Positions 19,635 through 31,248 of a stretch of 48,999 nucleotides of DNA are shown in pieces (the first letter of the stretch is position 1; the number at the start of each line of letters is the position of its first letter). A program made the position numbers and the translations under genes. This DNA comes from Deinococcus phoenicis (lineage in GTDB: Bacteria > Deinococcota > Deinococci > Deinococcales > Deinococcaceae), in the NCBI RefSeq assembly GCF_000599865.1, contig NZ_JHAC01000023.1, forward strand, positions 1 through 48,999. Reading direction: 5' to 3'. The notes under the pieces were generated by a model. It made no database searches. It was not told the DNA's origin and saw nothing but the letters and a program-made list of their open reading frames with translations.

Positions 19635-22440
19635 GGCCGTCCGGAACCTGTTCCGGGGGCGGCCGTTCCGGGGTCAGGTCAGGCGCGGCGCGCTGGTCAC
19701 ACTGACCTCGCTGGCCGGGCTGCTGGCGCTGGGCGAGGCAGACGCGCGCACCGTGCGGATCGTGCAGGCGCAGACGCTGGAACTGCGCCGCCTGGACGAT
19801 CAGGAAATCGTGATCATCACCGGGGGCGCGGGGGGTGGCCCGGTGGAACTGCGGGTGGACGACGACGTGGTGCGCGCGACCCGCGTCGAGTACAACCGCA
19901 CCCGCCGCACCCTGACCCTGATCGGGGCCGCCACCTACCACACCGCCCGCGACAACCAGAACCTCCAGGGCGAGAACCTGGTGGTGGACCTGGCCGGGGA
20001 ACAGCTGACCGGCGAGGACGTGCTGATCAGCGACGGCGACATCGAGATCCGCGGGCAGGAGGTCGAGCGCATTCCGGGGCAGCTGCGGGCGACCGGCGGC
20101 TACTTCACGCCCTGCGCCAAGTGCGGGCGGACGCCCAACGACTACGCCTTCCGCGCCGAGCGCCTGATCGTGTATCCCGGCGACCGCCTGGTCGCGTACC
20201 GCGCGCAACTGCTGCTGGCCGACTTCCCGGTGCTGTACCTGCCGGTCGTGGTGATTCCGCTGAACGATCCCGAGCGTCAGCCGCGCCTGGCGGTGGGCCG
20301 CGGCGACCCCGACGGCGTGACGGTCGAGGCCGACCTGCCCTTTTCCATCGGTGCGAACACGCTGGGCACCAGCCTGATCCGCTACTACGAGAACCGCGAC
20401 CCCAGCATCGGCCTGGGCGTGGCGCTGCGGTCCTACGCGCCGCTGCCCTTTGTGGACCGGGTCAACCTCTACACGCTGGCGAACCCCAAACCCTTCGCCG
20501 CCGACGGGACCCGTCAGGTCGGCTACGACGTGGACCTGGACTTCAGCGCGCGGGGCCGGGTGCCGCTGGCGCTGGCCGTGCGCGACCTGGACTACACCCT
20601 GAACGTGGTGCGGCGCGACATCGGGCGCACCGAGACGGACCCCGAACGCGGCGTGACGCGCGTGAACTTCACGGCCAACGTCGAGTACCCCAGTTTTGCG
20701 GCGCAGTTCAACTACGTGGACCGCTTCGGCCCGGAACCCACCACCGCGCTCACCACGCCGCTGAAGCAGCCGGAAGTCGTGCTGGACCCCAAACCCTATA
20801 CCCGGGGCAACCTCAGCGCCGATACCAAATTCACGGCGGGGCGCTACACCGGGCAGAGTAACCCCCTCTCACGCAGCGCCACGGCCCAGGGGATCAACAT
20901 CAGCACGACGCGGCTGGAGGAGCAGCACAGCGTCAACTACAGCGTGCAGCCCTGGAAGAACGCCGACCTGACGCTGCGCAACACCTTTACCGGGCGCTAT
21001 TACGGCACCGGGGCCAGGACGGTACAGCTCGACGCGGGCGCGCAGCTCACCCAGCGCTTCAACGTGACGAACACCGTCACTGCCCGCTACAACTACATCC
21101 GCATCGAGGGCACCAGTCCCTTTGCCTTCGACGCGCTGTCGGGCCGCCGCCTCAGCGCGCCGCTGAGCGTGGACCTCTACACGGTGCCGGTGCCGGACGT
21201 GATCTTCGGGGCGTCGTACACCCGGGACCTGTTCCTGCCCTGGAACCAGCAGGCCCCCGCCACCTTCCGGCTGAACGTGAACCGCCTGCCCGTGCTGCTC
21301 GCGTACAACCTGGCGCACAATTTTGCTACTGGAGAACTGGAAAGCACCAATTTCAACCTGACGCTGGGTGACCGGGGCCTTTCGCGCCCGGTCAGCCCGG
21401 TGCCGGTGCGCCCCGGCCAGCCGCCCGTGCCGGCGCCCTTCCGCGCCACCTGGCCCGCGCCGAACCTCACCCTGACGGCCAGCGGCGGGTATACCCGCAC
21501 GGGCGGCTACCAGCCCTTCACGGTGCGCGCGACCGTGACCGGGGATAACCGGGCCAATTCGTTCAGCGTGTACGCCACCCACGACATCCAGACGCCGCGC
21601 CTGAGTGCGGTGGGGGCCGAGTTCAGCGGCGTGACCCGGCAGGACACGGTGCTGAACCCCATCAGCTTCACGGGCCGCGAGAATCTGAATCTGCTCACGC
21701 CGCGTGTGACCGGGGCCTACAGCCTCACTTGGCGCGGCGCGTACACCCTCTCGACCGCGCACGACCTCGCACTGGAGCAGGCCGAGAACGTCAAGGAAAG
21801 CGGCACGATGACCTTCAGCGTGGGCACCGCCAGCGGGCGCGCGACCAGCTGGCAGCTCACCTACGGCGGTCCCTACGACGTGCGGCGGGCAGGCTTCACG
21901 CGCCCCAGCGTGACCGGCACCCTGACCGCCACCCGGCCCGGCCAGCGGCTGGGGTTGTCGGCGGTCGTGAACACGCCCGGCCTGGACCAGCAGCGCAGCG
22001 AGCTGGTGCGCGCCGACGTGAGTGCCGACTGGCAGTTCGGCACGCGGGTGGCGCTGGCGGGGCGGGCCGTGTACACCCGCAGCCGCACGGGCACCTACCC
22101 GGACGACGTGCCCACCGACACCCTGATCCTGGACCCCATTCAGGTGGGCCTTGCCATCGGCAGGGGGCCGAAGCCCGGCGCGTACCTGACCGGCAGCCTG
22201 CGCCAGACCTTTACCTGGAAGGATGGCGAGCGCCAGAACCCTGCGCCGCTGGCCCCCGTGATCGGCCTGACCATCGACCGCTGCTGCTGGGCCTTGCAGG
22301 CCGAGATCGACATGAGCCTGCGGCGCTACCGCCTGGGCATCAGCCTGCCGGGCAGCACCAGCTATCCGCTGTTCGACTACGGCACGGGCGGCCTGAATGT
22401 GCCGCTGCTGCCCGGTGCCCTGAATCCCGGCAACCGCTAA
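19624..22440 (+). CDS. LptD/OstA-like outer-membrane beta-barrel protein
   Basis: A 938-aa exported protein, with a signal-like segment around LVTLTSLAGLLALGEADA. An OstA/LptA-like N-terminal domain (about 40-145: repeated short beta-strands such as DDVVRATRVEYNRTRRTLTL and NLQGENLVVDL) is followed by the LptD-type link TGGYFTPCAKCGRTPNDYAF, then DFPVLYLPVVVIPL. About 650 residues of alternating beta-strands follow, typical of a large barrel. In Gram-negative bacteria LptD inserts LPS in the outer leaflet; Deinococcus lacks classical LPS, so the cargo here is unknown. Translationally coupled to the SpoIID-like gene by an 11-nt overlap. Confidence 0.82.
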
Positions 22441-22490
22441 GGGCCGGTTCTCCCGCCCCCCCTTTTTTTGCCTTGTCCCCGGAGGTTCTC

Positions 22491-23600
22491 TTGAAACGTT
22501 CGCTGCTTCTGCTCTTGCCCGGCCTGCTGCTGGCCGCCTGCACCGGCACCGAGGAGTCCACGCCGCCCACCCGTCTGGCCGTGCTGACGGACGGGGGAGC
22601 CTCGGTCCGCACCGTGACCGTCGGGGGAACGGGCGTGACACCTGCGCCCGCCGATCCCAGCGTGACCGTCAACGGCGGCGTGACCCTGGACACCCTACCC
22701 GGCGGCAAGCGTCTGGCCCTGACGCTGACGGGCGGCATCGAGAGCCGGGACGTGGATCTGGCCGACGTGCAACCCTTCGCGCCGCCTTTCGAGGTTGCCG
22801 GCTTCGTGTCGCCGCCCTGCCTGAAGACCACTGTCCTGAACGCGCAGCGCGACCGTCTGCTGACCCTCAGCCAGTGTGGGAGCGGGGGCACGGCGAACGG
22901 AACGCAGCAGCTTGCCCTGTACCGTACCGACGGGACGCTGGTGTGGCGCGCGGCCCTGCCGGTGGCCTTCACGCCCACCGACCCGGACGCGCCGCCCGTC
23001 CGCCTGGCCCTGGTGCGTGAGGGCACGGTGGATATCGGCATCGTGGCCCGCCCGGCGCTGGGCGGCGGCAGCGAGGTCCTGCGGGCCGCCGTGCCCACGT
23101 CCAGAACCGGGTCGGACCTCGCCGACGTGAGTGCCCCGGTGTCGGCCCCCGCCATCCGCGACCTGGCTCCGGCTCCGGGTGGCAGCGTGGTGTATGCCGC
23201 GACCGATACCGGGGTACAGCCCCTCACGGGAACGGGCATTCCCGACGCCGCTGCCACGCTGCCCGCCTTCGGCACGGCCCGGGTGGACCGCCTGTGGACC
23301 GGGGTGGGCAGCGGCGCCGGCGGCAACCTGATCGCCGCCTGGCGCGACACCACCCTCACGGGAGGGGGCAGCGAACCCCTACGCCTGTGGGACGGTACCC
23401 GCTCCAGCGCCGCCGTCGTCGCCTACGTCTCCGAGCTGCGCGACGTGACCTTTGCCCTCGACGGCAACCTCTACGCCCTCACCCGCACGTCCCTGACCAG
23501 TTACGACACCCTCTTCGGGCTGACCCAGGGCAACTGGCGCGCCACGACCCTCCTGTCCAACCTGAACGACGCGCGCGCCGTGACCTGGCTGGTGCCCTGA
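22491..23600 (+). CDS. Predicted lipoprotein, 369 aa, beta-propeller-like
   Basis: A lipoprotein with signal MKRSLLLLLPGLLLAAC ending in a clear lipobox (LLAAC). The mature part is rich in short beta-strands with small residues (FALDGNLYALTRTSLTSYD, TDTGVQPLTGTG), suggesting a propeller or beta-sandwich. I cannot assign a family. I chose TTG 22491 because GGAGG lies 5 nt upstream and the signal peptide begins there. It follows the LptD-like gene by 50 nt, so the three genes form an envelope operon. Confidence 0.8.
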   Translation: MKRSLLLLLPGLLLAACTGTEESTPPTRLAVLTDGGASVRTVTVGGTGVTPAPADPSVTVNGGVTLDTLPGGKRLALTLTGGIESRDVDLADVQPFAPPFEVAGFVSPPCLKTTVLNAQRDRLLTLSQCGSGGTANGTQQLALYRTDGTLVWRAALPVAFTPTDPDAPPVRLALVREGTVDIGIVARPALGGGSEVLRAAVPTSRTGSDLADVSAPVSAPAIRDLAPAPGGSVVYAATDTGVQPLTGTGIPDAAATLPAFGTARVDRLWTGVGSGAGGNLIAAWRDTTLTGGGSEPLRLWDGTRSSAAVVAYVSELRDVTFALDGNLYALTRTSLTSYDTLFGLTQGNWRATTLLSNLNDARAVTWLVP

Positions 23601-23611
23601 GCGCGCCGAGT

Positions 23612-24649
23612 TCAGCGTTCAGGACGTCCGGCTAACGGCGGGGCACCCAGGAGTGTCAGCAGCGTCGCCGGCACCGCGCCGCGCGGCCCCCAGAGCGGCA
23701 GGCCGCCGCGCACGAGCAGGGTCACGGCGGCGCCGTCCGCCGGGCGAAAGCCCAGGGCCGTACGGGTGCCGCGTGCCACACCGTCGTGCCACCACACGCC
23801 CCGGGTCTGAAACCAGCCGGGCGCGACGCCGGTCAAGTGCGGGGGCAGACCGGGGGACCGCGTGACAGCCTGCCAGTCTGTCCCTGCCCGGCCGTCCAGC
23901 TGCGCGGTACCGAAGATCAGCAGGTCCGCCGCCGTGCCGAACAGCCCACCCGCGCCGATCAACGGCCCGAAGCCGGTCACGCCCTCCCCGAACAGGGTGG
24001 CGGTGGGAGTCACCAGCCGGGCGGGGTGAGGCGTGGCCGTCACGCTTTCCAGCGCCAACGGGCCGGTCACGTGCCGCGCGAGGGCCTGAGCGTACCCCGC
24101 CGCGCTGACCGCCTCATCCGCCGCATGCGCGAGAGCCAGGGCCAGCACACCCGCACCCAGGTTGGAATAGACGAAGCGGCCTGCCGCGCGGCGACTGGCC
24201 CAGCGGCGCGCACTCAGTAGCACACCGGGCGCGCTCATCTGGCCGTAGGGGTCCTGAAAGTGCGTGAAGGCCGTCACCATCACCCGGGCCGGGTGGGGCG
24301 GCAGGCCCGCCGTGTGGGTCGCCAGCGCCCGCGCCGTCACGAAGTGGGGAAAGCCCCGCAGCGGTCCCCCCAGTGCCGAGATCGGGGCGTCCCAGGCCAG
24401 CCGCCCTTCCCGCACCAGCGCCCCGGCCAGCGCCGCTGTGAAGGGCTTGGTCACGCTGGCGAGTTCAAAGACGCCCTCACGCGGCACGCCCCCCAGCCCG
24501 GCCAGGACGACCCGTCCTTCCCGCGCCGCGCCCAGCACGCCCCCCCGCCGGAACGCGGCCCGCAGCAACGGCAGGGCGGGCCGGACCTCCTGGCCCAGCA
24601 CCTCCTCCACTTCGGCCAGGGCGGCGCGCAGGGGATCACGGCGAAACAT
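23612..24649 (-). CDS. Beta-lactamase-fold serine hydrolase (class C/PBP4*-like)
   Basis: A 345-aa serine hydrolase of the beta-lactamase/AmpC-like esterase-peptidase family. It has SxxK at S65-V-T-K68 (FELASVTKPFTAA), the Tyr motif in RFVYSNLGAGVLALAL, and conserved ATHTAGLPPHP. The start at 24649 is chosen because TACCCT lies 6 nt upstream; a longer frame from 24718 begins in weakly protein-like sequence. No signal peptide is visible. It may be an esterase or D-amino-peptide hydrolase; beta-lactam resistance cannot be inferred. Convergent with the lipoprotein gene, with an 11-bp gap. Confidence 0.8.
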   Translation of the reverse strand: MFRRDPLRAALAEVEEVLGQEVRPALPLLRAAFRRGGVLGAAREGRVVLAGLGGVPREGVFELASVTKPFTAALAGALVREGRLAWDAPISALGGPLRGFPHFVTARALATHTAGLPPHPARVMVTAFTHFQDPYGQMSAPGVLLSARRWASRRAAGRFVYSNLGAGVLALALAHAADEAVSAAGYAQALARHVTGPLALESVTATPHPARLVTPTATLFGEGVTGFGPLIGAGGLFGTAADLLIFGTAQLDGRAGTDWQAVTRSPGLPPHLTGVAPGWFQTRGVWWHDGVARGTRTALGFRPADGAAVTLLVRGGLPLWGPRGAVPATLLTLLGAPPLAGRPER

Positions 24650-24718
24650 GGAGTCAGGGTAGCGTCCCCGCCCGAGTCCCACCGTGCCAGTTCTGGCGGG
24701 TGTGGCCGCACTGACCAT

Positions 24719-24740
24719 AAAAAGCCGCCCTCTCGGGCGG
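24719..24740 (-). terminator. Terminator of the asparaginase gene
   Basis: On the minus strand a stem CCGCCC-GAGA-GGGCGG is followed by CTTTTTAT. It lies about 70 bp past the asparaginase stop and just upstream of the leaderless promoter of the serine hydrolase gene, insulating the two. Confidence 0.8.
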
Positions 24741-24810
24741 TGATGGAACCAGGATAGCGTAGAATGCAGGGGAAGTCAAAGTATGCAGGGGGCTTCGCCG
24801 GGGCCGCGCC

Positions 24811-25827
24811 TCACGCCCAGCGGAGCGGCAGCTCTACTTCGGCCGTCCCCACCTCCCGGCCCGCCCAGTTGTACTGCACGTTCGGGGCGAGCGCGCGCAG
24901 TTCCGCCGTCACGGGCACGCCCAGCGCCTCCAGCATGGCGAGGGCGACATGGGGCCGCGCCCGCTCGCCGCCGTCCTGCACCTTGAACGCCACACCCAGC
25001 GGCCCGCGCGGTGTCTCCCGCAGCGCCATCCCGTAAAAGGCTTCCGCACCCATCTTGGCCGCCAGACCGGGGACCAGCGACATCAGCGTGGTGTCGAGCC
25101 GGCCGGGTCCGGCGATCAGGAGGGGATGGGCGGTCATGGCCCCAAAGACGCGCTCCAGTGCGGGGGCGAGGGGGCCGGCCAGACTTTCGGCAGGGGCGGC
25201 CAGCCGTGCGAAGACGCGGGCCATCCCATGCAGCGGCAGCGCGAGGGCGGGCACGCTGCATCCGTCGGTGCCCACGTGAACGTCGTCCATCGCCACGCCG
25301 CCCAGGTCCGCGTGCAGTTCCCGGATGCGCAGCTGGAGCGGGTGGGGCTGTTCGGTGTACCCCTCGCGCGGCCACCCGTTCAGGACGCAGGCGAGGAGCA
25401 TGCCCGCGTGCTTTCCCGAACAGTTGTGGTGCAGCGGCGTGGGCTGTTCGCCCCGCCGGATCAGGTCGGCGGCGGCAGCGGGGTCGAAGGGCGGGTGCGT
25501 GCCGCAGCGCAGGTCCTCCACTGTGCTGCCCGAGCGCGCCAGCAGCCGCGCCACCACCGCCAGATGCTCCGGCGTGCCCGCGTGGCTCGCGCAGGCGATG
25601 GCGAGTTCGTCCCCCGGCAACTCCGGCGCGGCCAGCGCCAGCGGGAGCGCCTGCACCGGCTTGGAGCTGGAGCGCGGGAAGGTCACGAGGTCCGCATCCC
25701 CGCAGGCCGCCACCTGCCGCCTGCCCGCGTCCACGACCGCGACGTGGACCCTGTGGAGACTCTCCGGCACCCCGCCGCGCGTGAAGATGACCTGTCCGGC
25801 CTGCCCCGCTCCCGTCTGCCCTGTCAT
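24811..25827 (-). CDS. L-asparaginase II family (Rhizobium-type)
   Basis: A 338-aa protein of the asparaginase II family (the thermolabile Rhizobium etli type), unrelated to the EcA-type asparaginases. It would hydrolyse asparagine to aspartate and ammonia. It has FPRSSSKPVQALPL (Ser-Ser-Lys core), ELAIACASHAGTPEH, the cysteine-containing LRCGTHPP, HHNCSGKHAGML with the conserved CSGKH, and GTDGCSVPALALPL. TACCCT at 25835-25840 lies 7 nt before the ATG, so it is probably leaderless. It diverges from the tRNA-Asp promoter. Confidence 0.88.
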   Translation of the reverse strand: MTGQTGAGQAGQVIFTRGGVPESLHRVHVAVVDAGRRQVAACGDADLVTFPRSSSKPVQALPLALAAPELPGDELAIACASHAGTPEHLAVVARLLARSGSTVEDLRCGTHPPFDPAAAADLIRRGEQPTPLHHNCSGKHAGMLLACVLNGWPREGYTEQPHPLQLRIRELHADLGGVAMDDVHVGTDGCSVPALALPLHGMARVFARLAAPAESLAGPLAPALERVFGAMTAHPLLIAGPGRLDTTLMSLVPGLAAKMGAEAFYGMALRETPRGPLGVAFKVQDGGERARPHVALAMLEALGVPVTAELRALAPNVQYNWAGREVGTAEVELPLRWA

Positions 25828-25847
25828 GGTGCCCAGGGTAGCGTGGC

Positions 25848-25876
25848 TTGACTTCTGCCCGCGCGCCCTTTAACCT
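25848..25876 (+). promoter_or_regulatory. Promoter of the tRNA-Asp gene
   Basis: TTGACT (25848-25853), exactly 17 bp, then TAACCT (25871-25876). Transcription would begin about 30 nt before the mature tRNA 5' end. Confidence 0.75.
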
Positions 25877-25911
25877 TCTGTCCGCTGGTGCGCCAGTGTT
25901 GGTCCGACAGT

Positions 25912-25990
<79 letters not shown>

Positions 25991-25997
25991 TCAGAAG

Positions 25998-26032
25998 AGA
26001 GCGAGGTGCCTAAGCCTCGCTCTTTTTGTTTT
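25998..26032 (+). terminator. Terminator of the tRNA-Asp gene
   Basis: A perfect 9-bp stem AGAGCGAGG/CCTCGCTCT with an 8-nt loop, then TTTTGTTTT. A textbook intrinsic terminator 8 nt past the CCA end. Confidence 0.93.
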
Positions 26033-26094
26033 GGCTTTCAGCAGAGGAGCTGCTTTCTGGCGGCTGAAAGCGGAGCACTGGCCGCGCAATTGCC

Positions 26095-26118
26095 ACCCAT
26101 GCCCCCACCCATGCCCCC
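26095..26118 (+). repeat. Tandem 12-bp repeat upstream of speA
   Basis: Two exact copies of ACCCATGCCCCC lie directly upstream of the candidate -10 box (26128). They occupy the -35 region, so copy number could affect promoter strength or activator binding; there is no direct evidence for this. Confidence 0.6.
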
Positions 26119-26127
26119 GCCTTGCCG

Positions 26128-26133
26128 TATCAT
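26128..26133 (+). promoter_or_regulatory. Candidate -10 box for speA
   Basis: TATCAT about 100 nt before the speA start, without a recognisable -35 at 17 bp. It implies a leader of about 95 nt. No leader ORF or strong hairpin is obvious in that leader. Confidence 0.4.
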
Positions 26134-26235
26134 GCGCGGCGGTTTCGCACGGCGTCCGTGAGCAGCTTCCGCAAGGCAGGCTCCCTCAAGGCCCCGCGCA
26201 CGGCGAGCCTACCTTAGTCACGGAGGACGCCTGAA

Positions 26236-28143
<1,908 letters not shown>

Positions 28144-28173
28144 GGGAAGCGGAGGCCACCCCGGCAAAGTCGG

Positions 28174-28219
28174 CCGACCCGCCAGACACACCCTCTGCGG
28201 TGCTGTGGCGGGTCGGTTT
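28174..28219 (+). terminator. Terminator of speA
   Basis: A perfect 11-bp stem CCGACCCGCCA/TGGCGGGTCGG with a 21-nt loop, followed by only TTT. It starts 31 bp after the speA stop. Strong stem but short T-run. Confidence 0.7.
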
Positions 28220-28306
28220 CCGTGCGGTCTTATACGAACTTAAGGTGAGTCGAAGACGAACCCGAGCGGAGCGAGAATAAGAGAATACCGGCTGGCGGCG
28301 ATGGAA

Positions 28307-28334
28307 GAACATCCGGTGTTGTGCCCGGATGTTC
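28307..28334 (-). terminator. Hairpin downstream of the 55-aa lipoprotein gene
   Basis: A perfect 10-bp inverted repeat GAACATCCGG/CCGGATGTTC with an 8-nt loop, 21 nt past the stop of the small lipoprotein gene on the minus strand. It lacks a T-run, so it may be a factor-assisted terminator or a 3' mRNA-stabilising hairpin. The neighbouring 28220-28300 is relatively AT-rich and shows no gene. Confidence 0.55.
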
Positions 28335-28355
28335 TGGAATCAGAGCAAGTCGGTC

Positions 28356-28523
28356 TTAGCGGTTGTCCTGTTCGGTCGTGGTCGTGGTGCTCGTGCCCTG
28401 CGGCTGACCGCTGGAGTCGAAGGACTTGGTCGTGGTGGTGCTGGTGCTGCTCTCGGTCTTGTTGTCGCAGGCGGCCAGCAGCAGCGCGGCGCAGGCACAC
28501 AGCAGGGTCAGGGCCTTTTTCAT
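28356..28523 (-). CDS. Small Thr/Ser-rich lipoprotein (55 aa)
   Basis: A short ORF starting MKKALTLLCACAALLLAAC: basic start, hydrophobic core and lipobox LAAC. Signal peptidase II would leave a mature lipoprotein of 37 residues. After the Cys come DNKTESSTSTTTTKSFD and GTSTTTTTEQDNR, a Thr/Ser-rich unstructured tail. GTGGGGG lies just upstream of the ATG as a ribosome site. It is divergent from the alpha/beta hydrolase gene. Function unknown; the composition suggests a small surface-anchored or spacer protein. Confidence 0.75.
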   Translation of the reverse strand: MKKALTLLCACAALLLAACDNKTESSTSTTTTKSFDSSGQPQGTSTTTTTEQDNR

Positions 28524-28605
28524 GCCCCCACTTTTGCGGCGGAGCGCTGACGCCAGATGAAAGAATGCGGCAGAAGGTCTTTACGCTGAGGGGGAGAATG
28601 ACGCC

Positions 28606-29322
28606 GTGAACATTCCCGGCCTGGACCTCCCGCCCCTCCCCGGCGCTGCCGCCCTCACGCTGCCCCTGGAAGACGTGACGCTGGGCGGTTACTTCTGGGC
28701 GCAGCCGCAGTCCGCGCCCGCCGTTCTTCTGCTGCACGGCTGGGGGCAGGACGCCTCGCACATGGCGCACCCGGCCCGGCTGTTCCGCGCGGCGGGGTGG
28801 CACGCGCTGAGCCTCTCGCAGCGGGGCTGGCGTGGGTCGAGCGGCTGTGACGACTACGGGCGCAGCGGCGCGGGCGACGTGCGGCGGGCGCTGGCGTGGC
28901 TCGGGCAGCAGCCCCGGGTGACGTCCACCCTGCTGCTGGGGTTTTCGATGGGCGGGCTGGTGGCGCTGCTGGCGGCTTCCGCGCCCTGCGCCGCGCGTGG
29001 GGTCGTGGCGGTGAGTGCGCCCACCGACCTGCGCCGCACGGCCCGGACCACCGCGCTGGGGATTTTGCGCCGCTATTACGACGTGGTCCTCACCGAGCGG
29101 CAGTGGGTGGAGGGTTCGCCCCTGCACCACGCCGCGCACCTGGGCGTGACCGCCCTGATCGTGGTCGGCACGGAAGACCGCTTCTGCCCGCCGGAGGAGG
29201 GCCGCAGTTACGCGGCGGCCACCGGCGCCCGCCTGCTGGAGCTTCCCGGCATGGCCCACCAGCCGACCGGCGAGGAGTGGCGGCTCATCGTGGGGGAGAC
29301 GCTGACCCTGTTCGGGGGCTAG
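28606..29322 (+). CDS. Alpha/beta-fold hydrolase
   Basis: A 238-aa serine hydrolase. It shows VLLLHGWGQDASHM (oxyanion region), the nucleophile elbow LGFSMGGLVALLAA (Ser in GFSMGG), VVGTEDRFCPP for the acid and PGMAHQPTGEEW for the His. It resembles small esterase/lysophospholipase-like hydrolases (YqiA or dienelactone-hydrolase neighbourhood); the substrate is not evident. The GTG start has GAGAAT about 6 nt upstream, matching the leaderless spacing. No signal peptide. Confidence 0.8.
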   Translation: MNIPGLDLPPLPGAAALTLPLEDVTLGGYFWAQPQSAPAVLLLHGWGQDASHMAHPARLFRAAGWHALSLSQRGWRGSSGCDDYGRSGAGDVRRALAWLGQQPRVTSTLLLGFSMGGLVALLAASAPCAARGVVAVSAPTDLRRTARTTALGILRRYYDVVLTERQWVEGSPLHHAAHLGVTALIVVGTEDRFCPPEEGRSYAAATGARLLELPGMAHQPTGEEWRLIVGETLTLFGG

Positions 29323-29407
29323 CCTGTTCGGGGCCAGGGCGCAAGCGTGAACGGTCCCCCGGCCCGGCCCCATCTTCTCTCACCCCCGGCCCGGCATGAT
29401 TCCGGGC

Positions 29408-29869
29408 ATGGAGCCTCAGTCCTTCCTGAAGTCGGCCGCCGCCGGTTGCGCCGCCACCCTGCCCATGTCGGTCTGGATGCTGGCGGCGCAGCATTTCCTG
29501 TTGCCGGGCCGTGAGCGGTACCCGCTGCCGCCCGAGCAGATCACCGAACACGCGGCGGAGGCGGTGGGCCTGGACACGGTGGCCGAAAACGAACCGGCGC
29601 TGAAGGCCGCGACCGTGTTCAACCACTTCGCTTACGGGGCGGCGGCGGGTGCCCTCTATGCCCCGCTGCGGTCCCTGCCGGGTGCGCCGGTGGTCAAGGG
29701 GATGGGTCTGGGCCTTTTCGTCTGGACCGGCAGTTATCTGGGTTTGCTGCCCGCGACGGGCCTGCTGAGTTCCGCCAAACACCACCCGGCCCGCCGCAAC
29801 GCCCTGATGATCGTGGCCCACCTGATCTGGGGTGGGTGGACCGGCGTGCTGGCCGAGCGCAAGCGGTAG
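29408..29869 (+). CDS. DUF1440/YagU-like small membrane protein
   Basis: A 153-aa protein with about four hydrophobic segments (AAAGCAATLPMSVWMLAA, FNHFAYGAAAGALYA, GMGLGLFVWTGSYLGLLPA, LMIVAHLIWGGWTGVLA). The pattern of alternating Gly/Ala helices with a polar loop PPEQITEHAAEAVG is like DUF1440/YagU inner-membrane proteins of unknown function; the family call is tentative. I chose ATG 29408 because CATGAT lies 7 nt upstream; ATG 29396 is an alternative four codons earlier. Confidence 0.7.
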   Translation: MEPQSFLKSAAAGCAATLPMSVWMLAAQHFLLPGRERYPLPPEQITEHAAEAVGLDTVAENEPALKAATVFNHFAYGAAAGALYAPLRSLPGAPVVKGMGLGLFVWTGSYLGLLPATGLLSSAKHHPARRNALMIVAHLIWGGWTGVLAERKR

Positions 29870-29873
29870 GTGG

Positions 29874-31022
29874 TCAGGCGTCCGGCGTGTGCTGCCTGTC
29901 CGGCGGCCCCCCGTCCCGTTGTCCCGCCCGGCCCTGATACGCCCGGCTGGGCAGCCAGTAGCGTACGGCCCAGCGTTGCAGCAGCAGGGCGACCGGCACG
30001 GCCAGCAGCGCGCCCCACGCGCCCGCCAGCCCCAGCCCGATCAGGACCGCCACCATCAGGGCCGCCGGGTTGGCCTGGGTGGTGCGGCCCATCACCAGCG
30101 GCCCCAGGACATTGCCGCCCACCTGATTGAGAATGAAATACAGCCCGGCCACCAGCGCCAGCGTGGTCGTGCCCTGCGGAATGGACTGGAGCAGGGGGGG
30201 GACGGTCGCCAGGACCATCCCGACAAAGGGCACCAGATACAGCACGGCGGTCAGCAGCCCCAGCGCCAGCGGGTTGGGCACCTTCAGCAGCAGCAGGCCC
30301 AGGCCCGCGAGGACGCCCACGCCCAGGCCGGTCAGCAGTTGCCCCCGGATAAAGCGCCCGAAAGAGACGCTGACATCCTCCGAGAGGCGCTCCATAGTGG
30401 GTTGCCAGTCGCGCGGGAAGACCTTCAGCAGGCCGCGCCCGACCCGTTCGTAATCCAGGGCGAGGTACAGCGCCAGCGTCAGCACCAGCCCTGCCTGCCC
30501 CAGCCAGCCCAGCAGGCCCGTCAGCCGACCCAGCAGCGAGGGACCGGAAAACAGCATCTGGTCCAGAATCGGGCCGATGTTGTGGGCGATCTCGCCCGCC
30601 TTGGTCTGCACGTATTCGGCCAGGCGGTGCTGAAAGGCCAGCATCCCCGACCCGCCGCTGGTGTGGCTGAGGGCCGAGTCCAGCAGCGCGGTGAGGCGGT
30701 CGGCCAGCGCGGGCAGCCCCTCCACGAAACTGCTGACCTGCGTGACCAGCCGCCAGAACAAGAGCGCCACGATCCCCAGGAAGGCCAGCAGCACCAGCAG
30801 CACGCCCCAGGCCCGCCCCAGCCCACGCTTTTCCAGCCGGACGAGCAGGGGATTGACCAGGTAGGCCAGGCCGTACGCCAGAGCCACCATCACCAGCACG
30901 CTCGACAGCCGCCGCGCAGCGAGGGACAGCAGCAGCAGCAGTAGCAGATAGGCCAGCAGCCGGACCAGCGGCCTGGCCCACAGGTTCTCCAGCATCTCGG
31001 GCACGGTGCGGGTTCGGTTCAA
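29874..31022 (-). CDS. AI-2E family transporter (PerM-like)
   Basis: A 382-aa multi-spanning membrane protein of the AI-2E/PerM family. Seven to eight hydrophobic helices include [34 protein letters not shown], a long extracytoplasmic loop (about 95-165), and the conserved end [20 protein letters not shown] with [18 protein letters not shown]. Members export the quorum signal AI-2, or act in ion or antibiotic efflux; the substrate here is unknown. The TTG start at 31022 has AAGGAG 5 nt upstream. Convergent with the DUF1440-like gene (4-bp gap). Confidence 0.87.
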   Translation of the reverse strand: MNRTRTVPEMLENLWARPLVRLLAYLLLLLLLSLAARRLSSVLVMVALAYGLAYLVNPLLVRLEKRGLGRAWGVLLVLLAFLGIVALLFWRLVTQVSSFVEGLPALADRLTALLDSALSHTSGGSGMLAFQHRLAEYVQTKAGEIAHNIGPILDQMLFSGPSLLGRLTGLLGWLGQAGLVLTLALYLALDYERVGRGLLKVFPRDWQPTMERLSEDVSVSFGRFIRGQLLTGLGVGVLAGLGLLLLKVPNPLALGLLTAVLYLVPFVGMVLATVPPLLQSIPQGTTTLALVAGLYFILNQVGGNVLGPLVMGRTTQANPAALMVAVLIGLGLAGAWGALLAVPVALLLQRWAVRYWLPSRAYQGRAGQRDGGPPDRQHTPDA

Positions 31023-31248
31023 GGCGGCTCCTTGGGCGTGGGAAAGTGGCGGGTGGGGGGGCGGCTCTGTCCCGACTTTAGAACAACCATCAGCAAGGGG
31101 GCGGGCCGCCGCGTGTTCCGGTGGGTGGCTGGTGGACGCGGGAAGCGGTTTCCTGGCCCCTCAGGACAGCGGCGATCGAGCGGCCCCATCGCCCTTCGCG
31201 TCCGGCCTTCCCTTCGCCGGGGGCTGGGCGCGCTACCCTGTGCCCCGT

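Noticed and set aside
22441..22490. C-run and T7 run between the LptD-like gene and the lipoprotein gene as a terminator
   Set aside because: I could not find a stable stem directly before the T-run, and the next gene has only a ribosome site nearby, so the genes are more likely co-transcribed.
20869..22641. 590-codon minus-strand frame opposite the LptD-like gene
   Set aside because: Antisense to the beta-barrel gene, with no domain and no upstream signals.
24764..25036. Small plus-strand frame starting MQGKSKYAGG after TAGAAT-like sequence
   Set aside because: Almost all of it is antisense to the asparaginase gene, and the spacing to the -10-like box is wrong.
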